A stretch of 64,000 bases of DNA from Brachionus rotundiformis. Its lineage: Eukaryota; Rotifera; Eurotatoria; Ploima; Brachionidae. The notes beneath the pieces were generated by a model. That model did not search any database. It was not told the origin of the DNA and saw nothing but the letters and a program-made list of their open reading frames with translations. The position numbers were made by a program, and so were the translations under genes. The DNA is taken from contig JAESIW010000138.1 in assembly GCA_016802295.1 (NCBI GenBank), forward strand, positions 691,904 through 755,903. Direction: 5' to 3'. This document shows positions 25,639 to 36,270 of the stretch, in pieces; the stretch's first letter is position 1, and every line of letters begins with the position of its first letter.

Positions 25639-26228
25639 ATGCTCAAACAAGTTCTTTTATTTTGTTTCGTGTTTTCATATACGATGGCAAAATACATCGA
25701 CAAGTATAAATTTCACTCCTTTTAAAAAATGTATAGATTTTTCAAGATTTGATCAAAAAATAGCAACCAACTTGATTTTTTAAAGGCAATAGACAAAATA
25801 GATAAAAAACTAAAGTAATTTACTCAAAACAAAAACACGATAAAAAAATCATTATATAATTTTTCATAGCGATGAAATTATTACCAAGATGCTAAATAAT
25901 CAAAGGTTTTACACTCTTTATTTGGTTTAGTTTGTGTAAATTTTATATTTTAGAAATAAAAGAAGTGATATTGACTCACGACTAATGGAACTTCAAGCCA
26001 AAATAGATCTCGTTAAAGGTTAATTTTCAATTATTTTACAAAAAAAAATATTTAATTATTATTTTCAGCCTATCAACAAATGCCAGCCGGCCATGGTCAG
26101 TTCGATTTTGATAAAATGTAAAAAATTTTAAGTATATTCTTAATTTAAATATTTTATTAAATTCCTTTTTATTATATAGAGGAAAAAGATTTATCAATCC
26201 ATTAAAATTTGGTTATCAATCTTCATAA
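25639..26228 (+). CDS. Amidated neuropeptide-like precursor A
   Basis: Predicted secreted peptide-hormone precursor. Five short exons, 25639-25703, 25870-25905, 25954-26018, 26069-26117, 26180-26228, close in phase to 87 residues. It begins with a hydrophobic signal sequence (MLKQVLLFCFVFSYTMA) and a short acidic spacer, then the dibasic NKR. One 35-residue segment follows, from SDIDSRLMELQAKI to PAGHGQFDFDKI, ending in the amidation/cleavage signal GKR, then a short tail. The Gly of GKR immediately follows a phase-2 intron. Processing at KR, GKR trimming and C-terminal amidation are standard for animal neuropeptides. The mature sequence is not one I can place. It is the first of three tandem paralogues (see 26906-27499 and 28060-28650). 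Confidence 0.8.
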
Positions 26229-26905
26229 AATAAATAAATTGTTTGCATTTATTTAACTCATCATTCAGTAGAATGGAACACTTTTCAATTAAATCTATTT
26301 AAATTTAGAAATATTCTATTTTATGTTTAATGTACGATTATTAATAAAATTATTAATTTTTAAAATATCTTTAACTCACCCTCATTAACAATTTAATTGG
26401 TTTGTTTTTTTCACTTGGCAAATAGCTTATGTCCAAAACAGAAATAAAATTTTAGATAAAGTGTTGAATTTCATTACATCAATATTTAACTTTGGCAGAA
26501 TTTAAAGTGAAATCTGCGGAAAAAAACTAATTAAAAGATTCGTGTCTACAAAATAAAAAAAAAGTTTATGTAATCATGAAATATAACGAGGCGAATAACA
26601 ATAAAGAAAGTTCGATTATCATAAAAATCAATATTAAATAAATATTATAACAAATCCGAGTGATAATTTTTTAAGTGACTTTTATTTTTTTTTGTATTTA
26701 CCAAGTGAATTTTCGCCCAACAAATGTGACTATCGAAATCATGACGTTAATTTATATAAAAAACTAATTTAAGAATAGAAAATTCAAATATTTATCAGTT
26801 TATATAAAGAAAAAATTTAAGTATAAATTGAGTCATAAAAGGAATCCATGGAAATCAAAATTAAGTTATTGTCTTTAGGCTTAAAATAAATTAATTAGAA
26901 AAAAG
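26229..26905. other. Spacer between peptide precursors A and B
   Basis: About 680 bp of AT-rich DNA with AATAAA immediately after the precursor A stop (26229-26234). No further coding exon is recognised. It should contain the precursor B promoter unless the genes are cotranscribed. Confidence 0.4.
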
Positions 26906-27499
26906 ATGAAATTGATCTTGACCAAAATTATAATCTGTGTTATATTGGCCACAATGGTTTGCCAAAAAATCTCCGGACTCAAAACGTAAATTGCTTACTT
27001 AAACAAAATGAGAGTTTATTTCAAAATTTTCTTTAAGAGATACAAATAAAGATAACAAGAGTCTTAAATATATTTTAAAGAAAATATCTAGTTCTAATTT
27101 TGACCACAGGTATAACTAAATGAATAAGAAATTATCTAGTTTATTTAAATGTCCAATTAAGACTAAAAAGAAATGATGTTGAAGCCAGAATGTTGGAATT
27201 ACAGGCCAAAATTTTATTAGCCAAAGCGTAAGTATTTAACTATTTAATTAAAATTGAAAAAAAAATTATTCTTTTGATTTTAAAGCTTAGCCGAAATGCC
27301 TGTTGGTAAGCGAGATTTATAAAGCTTAAAGATTAAATTAATTATATTTTATTTGTTGTATTTTTAGGTTATGGAAGATTCGATTTTGATGAATTGTAAA
27401 ATTTTATAATTTAAATTTAATATATTTTATTTTTATTTTTTTTTTAGAGGAAAACGGTCTGTCGATTCAAACTTTGATGCTTTGCTTCCAAAACCATAG
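26906..27499 (+). CDS. Amidated neuropeptide-like precursor B
   Basis: Second member of the tandem family. Six exons, 26906-26985, 27038-27109, 27162-27227, 27286-27305, 27368-27395, 27448-27499, give 105 residues. Signal sequence (MKLILTKIIICVILATMVC), a Lys/Asn/Ser-rich spacer ending LKR, a 35-residue segment from NDVEARMLELQAKI to PVGYGRFDFDEL, GKR, and a short tail ending LLPKP. Compared with precursors A and C it has one extra intron, inside the Gly codon of VGYGRF. AATAAA at 27569-27574 is a likely polyadenylation signal. Spacing and sequence mark it as a duplicate of its neighbours, diverged mainly in the spacer and tail while the peptide is conserved. Confidence 0.8.
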
Positions 27500-28059
27500 T
27501 TTATAACAAAAATGAAAACCATTTATTATTATTTAAAATTCATTTATTTTTTGTATACCCTTATATTAAATAAAATTTGTTATTAATTAACTATTTTGGT
27601 TTTTTTTTAATTTTTTAGAATTTAATTTTAAAAACCAGATAAGTTCATTTTCATAAAGTAGGTGTCTTTTTAAGCAAATGTTCATTCAAATAAATGAATA
27701 TTTATGTGAAAGTTTTTATGATTTGGGAAGTAGGCATTTGCATTTTTATTTATTTTTTATTGTTTATCGTCAATATCGAGAATTTATGACGTATATTTCG
27801 TGATTGTAGAAAAAAAGTGAAAATTTACTATTCAATTTATTCTAAATTTTAAGCTCATATCATTAAATTAGAATGACTGATTTTAAACTAAATAAAAGCT
27901 TCAATTTACACGAATTAAAATTTGCATTAAAACAAAAGTTTGTTTTTGATCTTTACCAAAATGAAAGTTGTCTAATTCAGAATGCCTTAAATCAATATAA
28001 ATACAGCTCATCTTGAAATTTTTTATCATCAAAAAAAAAAGAATACTCAAGAAATCAGC
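27500..28059. other. Spacer between peptide precursors B and C
   Basis: About 560 bp of AT-rich DNA holding the precursor B polyadenylation signal. No coding exon is supported. Confidence 0.4.
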
Positions 28060-28650
28060 ATGAAAGTTTCATTTCAATACGCATTTTTGGTTGTCATAGT
28101 GTCAGCTTGTGCAATCAATGGTTCAATGGCATTTCCAAAGTTATCCAAAGAAATAAGAAAGCAAATCTTCTTGGAAGAATTGGGCGAATTCGAAAAGGAC
28201 CTTGAGTAATTATTGATCTGTAAATTTGAAGAATGAAAGCTTAATTTAATTGTTTTAAGCCAGAAAATTTTGGATATAATGGCTCATTCCAGAGTGTAAA
28301 GACTTATTGTCTGCCAAAACTAAAATCTAATTTTCTGTTTAAGAAATAAGAGAAGCGATGTAGATGCTAGACTGATGGAAATTCAAGCTAAAATTCTATT
28401 GAAAAAGATGTAAATTTTTTTAATTTTATTTATTTTTATGTAGAATTCTATCTATTTTAAAATTTAGGTTTCAAGAGTCTTTACCTGGTCACGGAAGATT
28501 CGACTTTGATCAAATGTAAAATGAAATTATTTTTTTAAAAATAAAATTAAAAAATTCTTTTAAAACAGAGGCAAAAGATCGAATGACCAAGCTGAATCAA
28601 ATGAAGAGGCCATCGCCCAGTCTAAGCTAATCGAATACTTTCATATATAA
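28060..28650 (+). CDS. Amidated neuropeptide-like precursor C
   Basis: Third member of the tandem family. Five exons, 28060-28205, 28260-28293, 28351-28409, 28468-28515, 28569-28650, give 122 residues. A long first exon encodes a signal sequence (MKVSFQYAFLVVIVSACA) and an acidic/basic helical spacer. The segment SDVDARLMEIQAKI to PGHGRFDFDQI is again 35 residues and ends in GKR. The N-terminal cleavage site is formed across the splice junction: the only phase-consistent join gives RR, using an acceptor 7 bases inside the ancestral one (which would have encoded NKR as in A). The C-terminal tail is longer and Glu/Ala-rich. AATAAA at 28791-28796. Confidence 0.8.
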
Positions 28651-28873
28651 TTGACTTATTTAGTAGAACTTTTTTTTATATTACCAAAACTAAATATTTA
28701 AAAAATAACACTAAAAATTAATTTTAAATTTTGATTTTTTTTTGAATGAAAAAAAAATAAACTATTACTAAAAAAAATTAAATAAAGTTTTGTTATAATA
28801 AAAAAAATTAAAACAACGCTCAGAAATACATGTCTTAAGTGATAAAAAACTATTTAATTTGAAGAATTTTTAA

Positions 28874-29245
28874 ATGAACCAAAATTTAAATCACAATTTG
28901 GAAACTGAAAAAAACGATACCAACCAGGAATCTGCTGATCTAGACAAGAAAGCCGAGCTTGAGCAAGAAAATTTAGTCCTAATTCAGTTCACAGATTTGG
29001 ACGACGCCAAGTATTGTGAAAAGTTTAGCAGTCAATTTAAATCATTAGAGATAACTAAACCAAATCCCATAATTCAAATAGGCAATAGACTTTATCAAGG
29101 CGAATATCAGAACAATATTGGAACTTATTTGTATTTTGAGGAAAACAAAGCTCCAGAGGAACAAAAAGCCGAATACGAATATTTTGGAAAATCGTTCAAA
29201 AAGCTTATTCTAACGCGTTTATTTGTGGAGGAAAAACAAAACTAG
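28874..29245 (+). CDS. GTF3C6: General transcription factor IIIC subunit 6 (TFIIIC35-like)
   Basis: Small subunit of TFIIIC, the B-box-binding factor for RNA polymerase III genes such as tRNAs. Single exon, 123 residues. After an acidic Asn/Glu-rich N-terminus comes the conserved core: LVLIQFTDLDD, PIIQIGNRLYQGEYQNNIGT, then YLYFEEN and FKKLILTRLF, in the same order as human GTF3C6, which is longer (about 213) because of an acidic C-terminal extension missing here. It is followed 72 bp later by MRPS24 on the same strand. Confidence 0.88.
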   Translation: MNQNLNHNLETEKNDTNQESADLDKKAELEQENLVLIQFTDLDDAKYCEKFSSQFKSLEITKPNPIIQIGNRLYQGEYQNNIGTYLYFEENKAPEEQKAEYEYFGKSFKKLILTRLFVEEKQN

Positions 29246-29317
29246 AGGTAAGCCGATCAATAAATTAAGGAAGTCATTCTAGACTGCTAGGCTATTAAAT
29301 TAATTTTTAGTTAACTA

Positions 29318-30228
29318 ATGAATACATTATTAAAAATCAGTAAAATTCCGAGTTCTTTGCTATTTAGACCAATTGAAACAAGTCAAGTCTTGCTAAAGCA
29401 ACCAATTTTGGTCAATAGTTGTATTCGAAGCAATTATACCTTTAATTTAAACAGTAAACTTGTTAGATACAGACGAGCTACACGTCCCAAGAAAACAACA
29501 GATCATTCAATTTTGCTCAATTACGAACAAAGTCAATTTGCTGAGAAAATTGGTGTTACCAAAAGTTGGAACTCTTGGAATACTTGTAAGCCGAAAATAA
29601 ATTTAAATAAAATTTTAAAAACCAATTAATTAGTCCAAAAAAAATATTAAACAAAAAACATTAAGTCTATTAATTTAGGGTTTTTTACCGCCAACATTAC
29701 AAATTTAATTTTTTAATTTAGTCTCATTTCATATTTAATAAATTTTTAATGTAACAATTTGCTAATTAATTGACCAGATCAAGCAAGTGTTTTTAAAAAA
29801 AAAAATTATCAATTATTTATTTATATTATAAAATAAAGTTAACTTTTTAAAAATTTCAAATTTTTGGTTTCCAATAGCAATCTCTCAGATTAACTAAACT
29901 AATAAAACATATAATTTATTAATTTTATTAAGCCAATCTTTTGGACGGAAAGCGACCAGCGGAAAGTGCTGCAGATGACGCATTAATTCGAAAATTCCTT
30001 TTTGGCACATTTCACGGTCTATTCGCTTCAGAGATTTTAATTAAACGAAAATTCAATACAATTAATATCGGATTTTTAATCAGACTTCCGAGACAAAATT
30101 ATTCACAAAAAGTATATTTTCTAGTTGGCTACGCCGAAGAGCTTCTGTCCAGCTGGTTAAAGTGTGTAGTCAAAATTCAAGTGCAAACTATATATAACAA
30201 AAATGATCTTGTCTTTAGGACATGGTAA
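29318..30228 (+). CDS. MRPS24: Mitochondrial small ribosomal subunit protein uS3m (MRPS24)
   Basis: Mitochondrial ribosomal small-subunit protein. Two exons, 29318-29585 and 29933-30228, join in phase 1 to give 187 residues. The N-terminus is Ser/Arg/Lys-rich without acidic residues, as in a mitochondrial presequence. Exon 2 matches the family core: LLDGKRPAES, then LIRKFLFGTFHG, YFLVGYAEELLSS and KIQVQT near the C-terminus, in the same order as vertebrate MRPS24 (167 residues). A clean tttttag acceptor-like site ends 7 bases before the ATG. It lies 72 bp after GTF3C6 and 68 bp before RCE1. Confidence 0.9.
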
Positions 30229-30296
30229 ATGAGAAGTGATTAATTAGAAAAAAAAGATAAACAAACCTCAATTAATGTTTTAATTTTATTTTTAAA

Positions 30297-31316
30297 ATGA
30301 TCAGTGAAAAAATAAATTTCAAAAATTTTAATCTATTATCAAGCTCTCTAGTCTGTCTGATTTTGGCCTCATTATACGTGCTCAGCCTCTACTTTTGGAG
30401 CAGAGAAAATCGCTATAAACGAGATGAGCCTGCTGTTATCAAACGCCGTTTCATTAGCGTGATCTTGTCATCTATTATAAGTTTATTAGTTATTTATGCC
30501 CTATCAACCACTGACCAAGATTCAACAAGTTACACCATTTGCCAATGGACTGGCCTACGCGTTGACATCATTAACCTTTTTTTCTCTATTTTGGTATCAG
30601 TTGGCCTAACAGCGCTTCTATTCATAGGACCTATACTTCAAAATTTTTGCGTACAATATCACGGTTTTTTGCTAAATTTACGCTATAAATATTCAAAAAA
30701 TAATAATGAAATTTCCAATTCAGAGACAATTGATAAATTTAATTCTTTGAATTATTTTTCTAAGTTTATTAAAAAAACTATTGCTTCCTTAGCCAGAAAT
30801 CTTAGGCCATCAAAAATTATAAGCATATTTTTGAATTTAAATTTTTTAAGAAATTACATAATTAGCGCCCTTACAGAAGAATTTGTTTTCCGAAGTTGTA
30901 TGCTTCCATTATTGGTCGGGCATACATCTTGGCTAAATTGTGTTCTATTAGCACCATTGTTTTTTGGTACAGCTCATTTACACCACATATACGAGAGCTA
31001 CAAGGCCAAAGAACAATGCTTGAAAATTTTACTAGTCCGCCATCTATTTCAATTTTGCTATACATACAGCTTTGGTGTTTACTCATCTTATCTATTTTTA
31101 AGAACCGGAAACTTTTTTGCATCGTTTTTGACCCATTCATTTTGTAATCTGATGGGCTTTCCGGACTTTGACGAGTTAATTAATGAATTCAGAGGCAAGA
31201 CTAGAGTTTTTCTTGTTTTTATGTATTTTTTCGGATTATTTTCTTTTTTTTATCTACTAAGTCCACTAACAAATCCAAACATATTTCATAATTTTGTTTA
31301 TTCTAATCATTTTTGA
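30297..31316 (+). CDS. RCE1: CAAX prenyl protease 2 (RCE1)
   Basis: ER-membrane intramembrane protease that removes the -aaX tripeptide from prenylated CaaX proteins (Ras, Rho, lamins). Single exon of 339 residues, close to the human 329, with about eight hydrophobic segments. The ABI/CPBP glutamic-protease residues are present in order: EE at 194-195 in EEFVFR, His227 in FGTAHLHH, and His280/Asn284 in THSFCNLMGFPD. Nothing is missing, so it should be active. Position 68 bp after MRPS24 suggests shared or closely spaced transcription. Confidence 0.93.
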   Translation: MISEKINFKNFNLLSSSLVCLILASLYVLSLYFWSRENRYKRDEPAVIKRRFISVILSSIISLLVIYALSTTDQDSTSYTICQWTGLRVDIINLFFSILVSVGLTALLFIGPILQNFCVQYHGFLLNLRYKYSKNNNEISNSETIDKFNSLNYFSKFIKKTIASLARNLRPSKIISIFLNLNFLRNYIISALTEEFVFRSCMLPLLVGHTSWLNCVLLAPLFFGTAHLHHIYESYKAKEQCLKILLVRHLFQFCYTYSFGVYSSYLFLRTGNFFASFLTHSFCNLMGFPDFDELINEFRGKTRVFLVFMYFFGLFSFFYLLSPLTNPNIFHNFVYSNHF

Positions 31317-32116
31317 TCATTTAAAATATTTTATTTTGTTGAAATTAAGAAATAAATAATTTTTAAATTTGATTTTATTTTCCTTTTCAAATAGTAAGAA
31401 ATCCTAAAAGTTTATTTAATTAAACGAAAACAGAATATGCGAATAAATTATTATTTTTTAAATAAATAAAGAAAAAAATTTCTTTAATTGATTCCAAAAA
31501 CTTTATTAAAATGTATTCAATTTAATTTAATTTTTAAATTGAATTCCCCAATTGTCTACGGCAATAAAATAATGCTTTCTTTTTAAATCAAATTTCGATT
31601 AATTCTACATTAAATTTAATTTAAAAGAACTCTAAGTCATATAAATGTCTTAAAGTCAAATTTTTAAATTGATTATATTTAAAAGCTACTATTAATTTGA
31701 CAAAAGCATTTTTAAAATTTGCATTAATTATTAAAAGCTTTGGTATTGAGTGGAAGTATTACTAGATATTTTGTTTTAGAATATAGTAATCTATAATTAT
31801 TTACAAAATCTATTTTCTTTCAAAATTAATTTAAAGTTTTTTAATTAAGATTTTATTCGAATTAAAATTATTATTGCTAAGCAATACAAATAGAAGCCAT
31901 TACAATTAGAGTTACCTGTAAGTCTTAATTAAATAAAATCCATTGGAAGTATTCTACTGGTACCAATTCAACCGAATTTAAGAAACTCACTGTGTTAATG
32001 ATATGGATAAAATTCGGATACCTTATAGATTTTTGAAAATTTATATATAAATTTTTTAAGAACTAAATTTAAAATGATGATAAAAAAAGTTCTAATTATA
32101 CCTTAGAAAAAAATAA
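31317..32116. other. Spacer between RCE1 and the ANK/ARM gene
   Basis: 800 bp of AT-rich DNA without a coding exon I can support. It ends with an acceptor-like ccttag at about 32101-32106, ten bases before the next start. Confidence 0.4.
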
Positions 32117-35100
32117 ATGGAAGAATATAACATTCATGGTATTAAGCTTTTATTTTTGTTAACATATTTGTTATTATTTAAGAAAAAAATAATTTTAAAT
32201 CAATTTAAAAGGATGGTCTGCTTTACATGAGGCTTGTTATAAAGGCTATACAAATGCGATTACCAGGTTTTTAGATTATGCCAGAGAAACTGGTAAAAAT
32301 TTAATCGAGCAGCGAACTAATGATGAATTTGAAACAACTCCAATTATTATCGCAGCTTTGGGTGGTCACATTGAAGTAGTTGATCTTTTGGTAAAGAATG
32401 GCGCTGATTTTAATGCTCAATTAAATTTTCAGGATTCAACTCATGGAATAATTGAAGTTGCTTGCATTAGACAACATATTGATCTACTAATCTACATGTA
32501 TGACCATATTCCAAACATAGCAGTTCGAATTAAAAATTTACTTACATGCAGCAAATATGACAACGAAACCAGAGCCTCTATTGGCAGAACAATGGAAATT
32601 TTATCCCGAGCATATTCACTTGTGATGAAAAGGCTTGTAAAATTTAAACCAGAGACACACGAAAACAGATTGACTTACTTGTTTGAGAAAGATAAGATTA
32701 TATCCTACAGACTGTTTAATTTAGAAGACTTTGGTTCATCGCTGGCAAAATTTTTAAGTCTAAATGAGAATAATGAAGATGCAATCACAAGTTGCATGCT
32801 TACTTTGGTAAATGTTGCAGATAATGGTTCAATTAGAAACCAATTTATAAATTCTAATGGTCTCAAATATATCATTGATCATATTGACAAATATAGGAAA
32901 AATCTTAGAAATATTTTATGCTATTGTATGAGTATTTTAAGCAAACAAAGTAGCAAGAGTCAAAGTTTTTTGGACGATTCTTTTGATGATTTTGTCGAGT
33001 TGGACAATTGCTTAATGGAAAATTTAGAGCTTAATAGTGAACAAATGTCATCATGGATAGGTTGTGCCTCAATTGGTCAAGCTCTTGATGCTTTATTTAA
33101 GCATGTAGATTGTTTGGAATTCGTAAACAAAAATGGTTTTAATGAAATAATAATAAACTATGTTAAAATTTTGTTTGATTATACCAATTTTAGCAGACAT
33201 ATTGAACTAATGAATGGTGAAGAATCGATTTATAGAGAATTAGCCGAAGTATTTAATAAGTTTGAGAATAAGATAATTTTTGAACAGTTTATTGGAGGCT
33301 ATTTGTCTTGTTTGGGTAATTTGGCTCACTTTGACAAAGCCAATAAAAAGTTAATTCTATCAAATAACTTATTTGAATTGATTCTTAATTTTTGGAATCA
33401 GGTGAGTTTACTAACTCGCAAAACTTCTCAGAATAAAAAGGATATATACAAATTAAACTATTTTGCATCAGATAGTTCATTATTGTTATTTAAAGAATAT
33501 TCAGAGAAATCAAGTGTGTCCAATTATCAAAATTCAATTGGCAACGAAGATACAGAATCAATTTTATATTCAATACTTTCAAACGATGCTACAACCGAGT
33601 CTAAACTCAACTATATAAACAAAGTAATTGATTTGGTAACACCGGTATTGGTTAAAAATTTAAAAATGACTATAATTGACTGCATTGGCAAAATATTTTA
33701 CCATAATAAAGATTTAAAAAAAAAGTACATATTGCCTTCAAATGTACAGTATTTTACCAAGCCGAATTATACTCAAACAGAAGAGATCAATATTTGGGTA
33801 CTTGGCACAATTAGATTTATAAAATCGCTAATTGCTTATATTGACGCAATTACATTTATAGATAGAGAATACCAACTACAAGTACTAGAATTTATTCGCT
33901 ACCTGACTGATGATGATCCTGTAATGCAAAATCGTCTCATAAATATTGACAATGCATTTAATTCAGCATTGGTAAATAATTTTCGCAATTTTTTGCGCAA
34001 AAGTTCTCACAATTCCATTCGGACATCAGCTCTGTTTTGCCTTTGGTCTTTGACTGGTGAAAAAAATTACCAAGAGTGTTTTGATCGCAAGAGTACCATT
34101 TATCGAGCTGTGGGTGCACAAAAATTTGTCGACACTCTTTTCGACTCTAATGAACAATTAATTCTGATATGTCTGGAAGCTTTGACCTGTATTTCCAATT
34201 CACCACCATACAGAGACACTGACTCAAAAAAACTTGTGTATACCCAGGACGATTTGGCTCAGGTACATGCTGCTTCAGCTCTAATACGAATCTTTAAGAC
34301 TCAAAATAGCTCTGTTTTGTTCGCCTGTCTTAAAACCGTATCAGCCATGTGTGTCTCTTTGGGTTTCCATTGCTCAATCAAAAATCAATCTCAACTAGAA
34401 AAACTTGGTGCCATAAACCAAATTTTAGATATTTTGTCCAAAAATAGCTTCTCTGATAGACTCAGAAGTGAAGCTTTCAATAGCTTGGCAGCTTTGTGTT
34501 TCAATAATTCAAGCAATAGAAAAATATTGAAGACTCTGTTGGGTTCCAAAATGGACAAATTTCTTCAAGAATTGATTTCATTGGTGATTAAAGGTGTTTC
34601 TGGTGAATCAGTAGACCTAAAAGTTAGCTTGGAAATAATAGACACACAAATAACTTGTTGTTTGGCCATATGTGCATTCAGCTACAAAAATGATGACTTT
34701 ATTAGAAAAATAATCATGACTATTGGCAGAATTAGATGGCATGTTTTTTCAGAAATATTAAGGAATCTTGACAAATGCCTGGAGAGAAGTTCTTTGAGGA
34801 ATAAAGAATTGTCTTTTGAGTGTAAAAAGCTTAAGTGTATGTTTGGATTCTGTGCTACTGCGTTGCACAGCTTAATAAGTGATGCCGATGAAGATCCGCG
34901 AGCAATTGGCATGCAAATTTTGGCCAACACTTTACCCAAAAGTAATAATACATATCTGAGATCTATTGCTTGTGACTATATTGGTCGATTGGCCAACTAC
35001 AATGATTGTTTAATTGAGTCCCTGTTGAGCATAAATGTAATTGAGATATTGATTATATCTTTGATTGAAAATCAAGATATGAACGAAATAAAGTCAGTGG

Positions 35101-35345
35101 GAAACACAGAAAAGGGCTGTGCAGCGATCACAATTGGATTTTTTACCAATTTGAAAGCAGAAGCTCGAAGAGTTTTTCTTCGATTGGCCCGAGAGCATCC
35201 CGAGGTAATGGAGGCGCTGAGTTTTTTTAATGAACAAGTGCATGCTGATTTGGTATTACAATGGAAGCACTATAAAGAAATGGACGAGTCTGCCAAAAGG
35301 GAGATAAAATTTCATACAGATAAAATTAGAAGGACCAGAGTTTAG
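32117..35345 (+). CDS. Ankyrin and armadillo repeat protein (ANKAR-like)
   Basis: Repeat scaffold protein resembling animal ANKAR. A 22-nt first exon (32117-32138, MEEYNIHG) splices in phase to one long exon 32212-35345; 1051 residues. Ankyrin repeats come first: GWSALHEACYKGYTNAI, then ETTPIIIAALGGHIEVVDLL with the usual alpha-helix pattern (about 8-80). Most of the rest is helical armadillo-like repeats, with stretches such as LICLEALTCISNSPPY, ACLKTVSAMCVSLG and RSEAFNSLAALCFNNSSNRK. The C-terminal EARRVFLRLAREHPEVMEALSFF is well formed. Human ANKAR is longer (about 1430), so N-terminal exons could be missing from this model. Function is poorly known. Confidence 0.8.
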
Positions 35346-36270
35346 CCTCCATAAAGCGAAATAAAAAGATAGCTTTTATTGTGTTTATTTAAAAATTTAT
35401 TTTAATTTTAATTTAAAAAACAACTTACATAAACTTTTTTTTCTACTAAATAAACATCAATAATTAAGGAATTTCAGCTTGTTTACTTGGTTGCTAAATA
35501 ATAATAAATTTTGATATTTTTTTGTGAAATAATTTCCCACTTGATACTGTTCGACTTGATTTTAGTTCAAGTTTTGATTGTTTCAGTGGTTTCTCTTTAA
35601 ATAATGAATTTTAGCCTCAAATTTTGGCAAATAAAGAGAAACCTTTAAAAAAATTACAGATATATTGCCAATTAATTTTTTGTAATGATAGTTTCCAAGG
35701 AGTCAAAATATATTTTTCTATTTCTATTTACTTAAAAGTTTTAAATTTTCCAACATGTTCAAACATCTTCTTAATTTAATGTTCATAAAAATGAAAATGA
35801 ACAGAACACAATTTAGCTTAATGACTTTAAATTAAGTAAATAATGTTTTTTGGGTAAATGTCGGATTCGATCCGAACGCCAATCTTTTTTTTCCAGTCTA
35901 AGGTAACAACTTAAAAAAAATACATATACTTAAATATTTTTCAAAAATAATTAATTAAGGATTAAGATTAGAGTATGCTTTAAATTCGTGTTTAGTAAAT
36001 AATTTATTTGATAAAAAAATAAACTGATGCTATTCTTGGTAAGATGGAAAAAAATCTAGTTGATAAGAATAACCATTTAATTTAAAGCTCAAAAATTTCT
36101 AAAGTTCTATGGCAACTAGAAATTCATTTTTTCTTCAATGATGTTGGCTAATACCTTGTTTAAATAAAATAATTTTAATTTTCATATAATTATTTATTTT
36201 AGTTTATTTTTCAAAATTTAACTTAATTATTGATAAATAAAATCAAAAATTTTTTTTAGATTTATATTTA
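35346..36270. other. Spacer between the ANK/ARM and MATCAP genes
   Basis: About 920 bp. AATAAA-type signals occur shortly after the stop of the ANK/ARM gene. A strong ttttttttag acceptor-like site ends at 36259, 11 bases before the MATCAP start. No coding exon is seen. Confidence 0.4.

Noticed and set aside
25639..28650. Assigning the peptide cluster to CRF/DH44, PDF or calcitonin-like hormones
   Set aside because: Length and amidation fit, but the conserved C-terminal FDFDx(I/L)-amide and the lack of any Cys or family C-terminal motif do not; naming it would be a guess.
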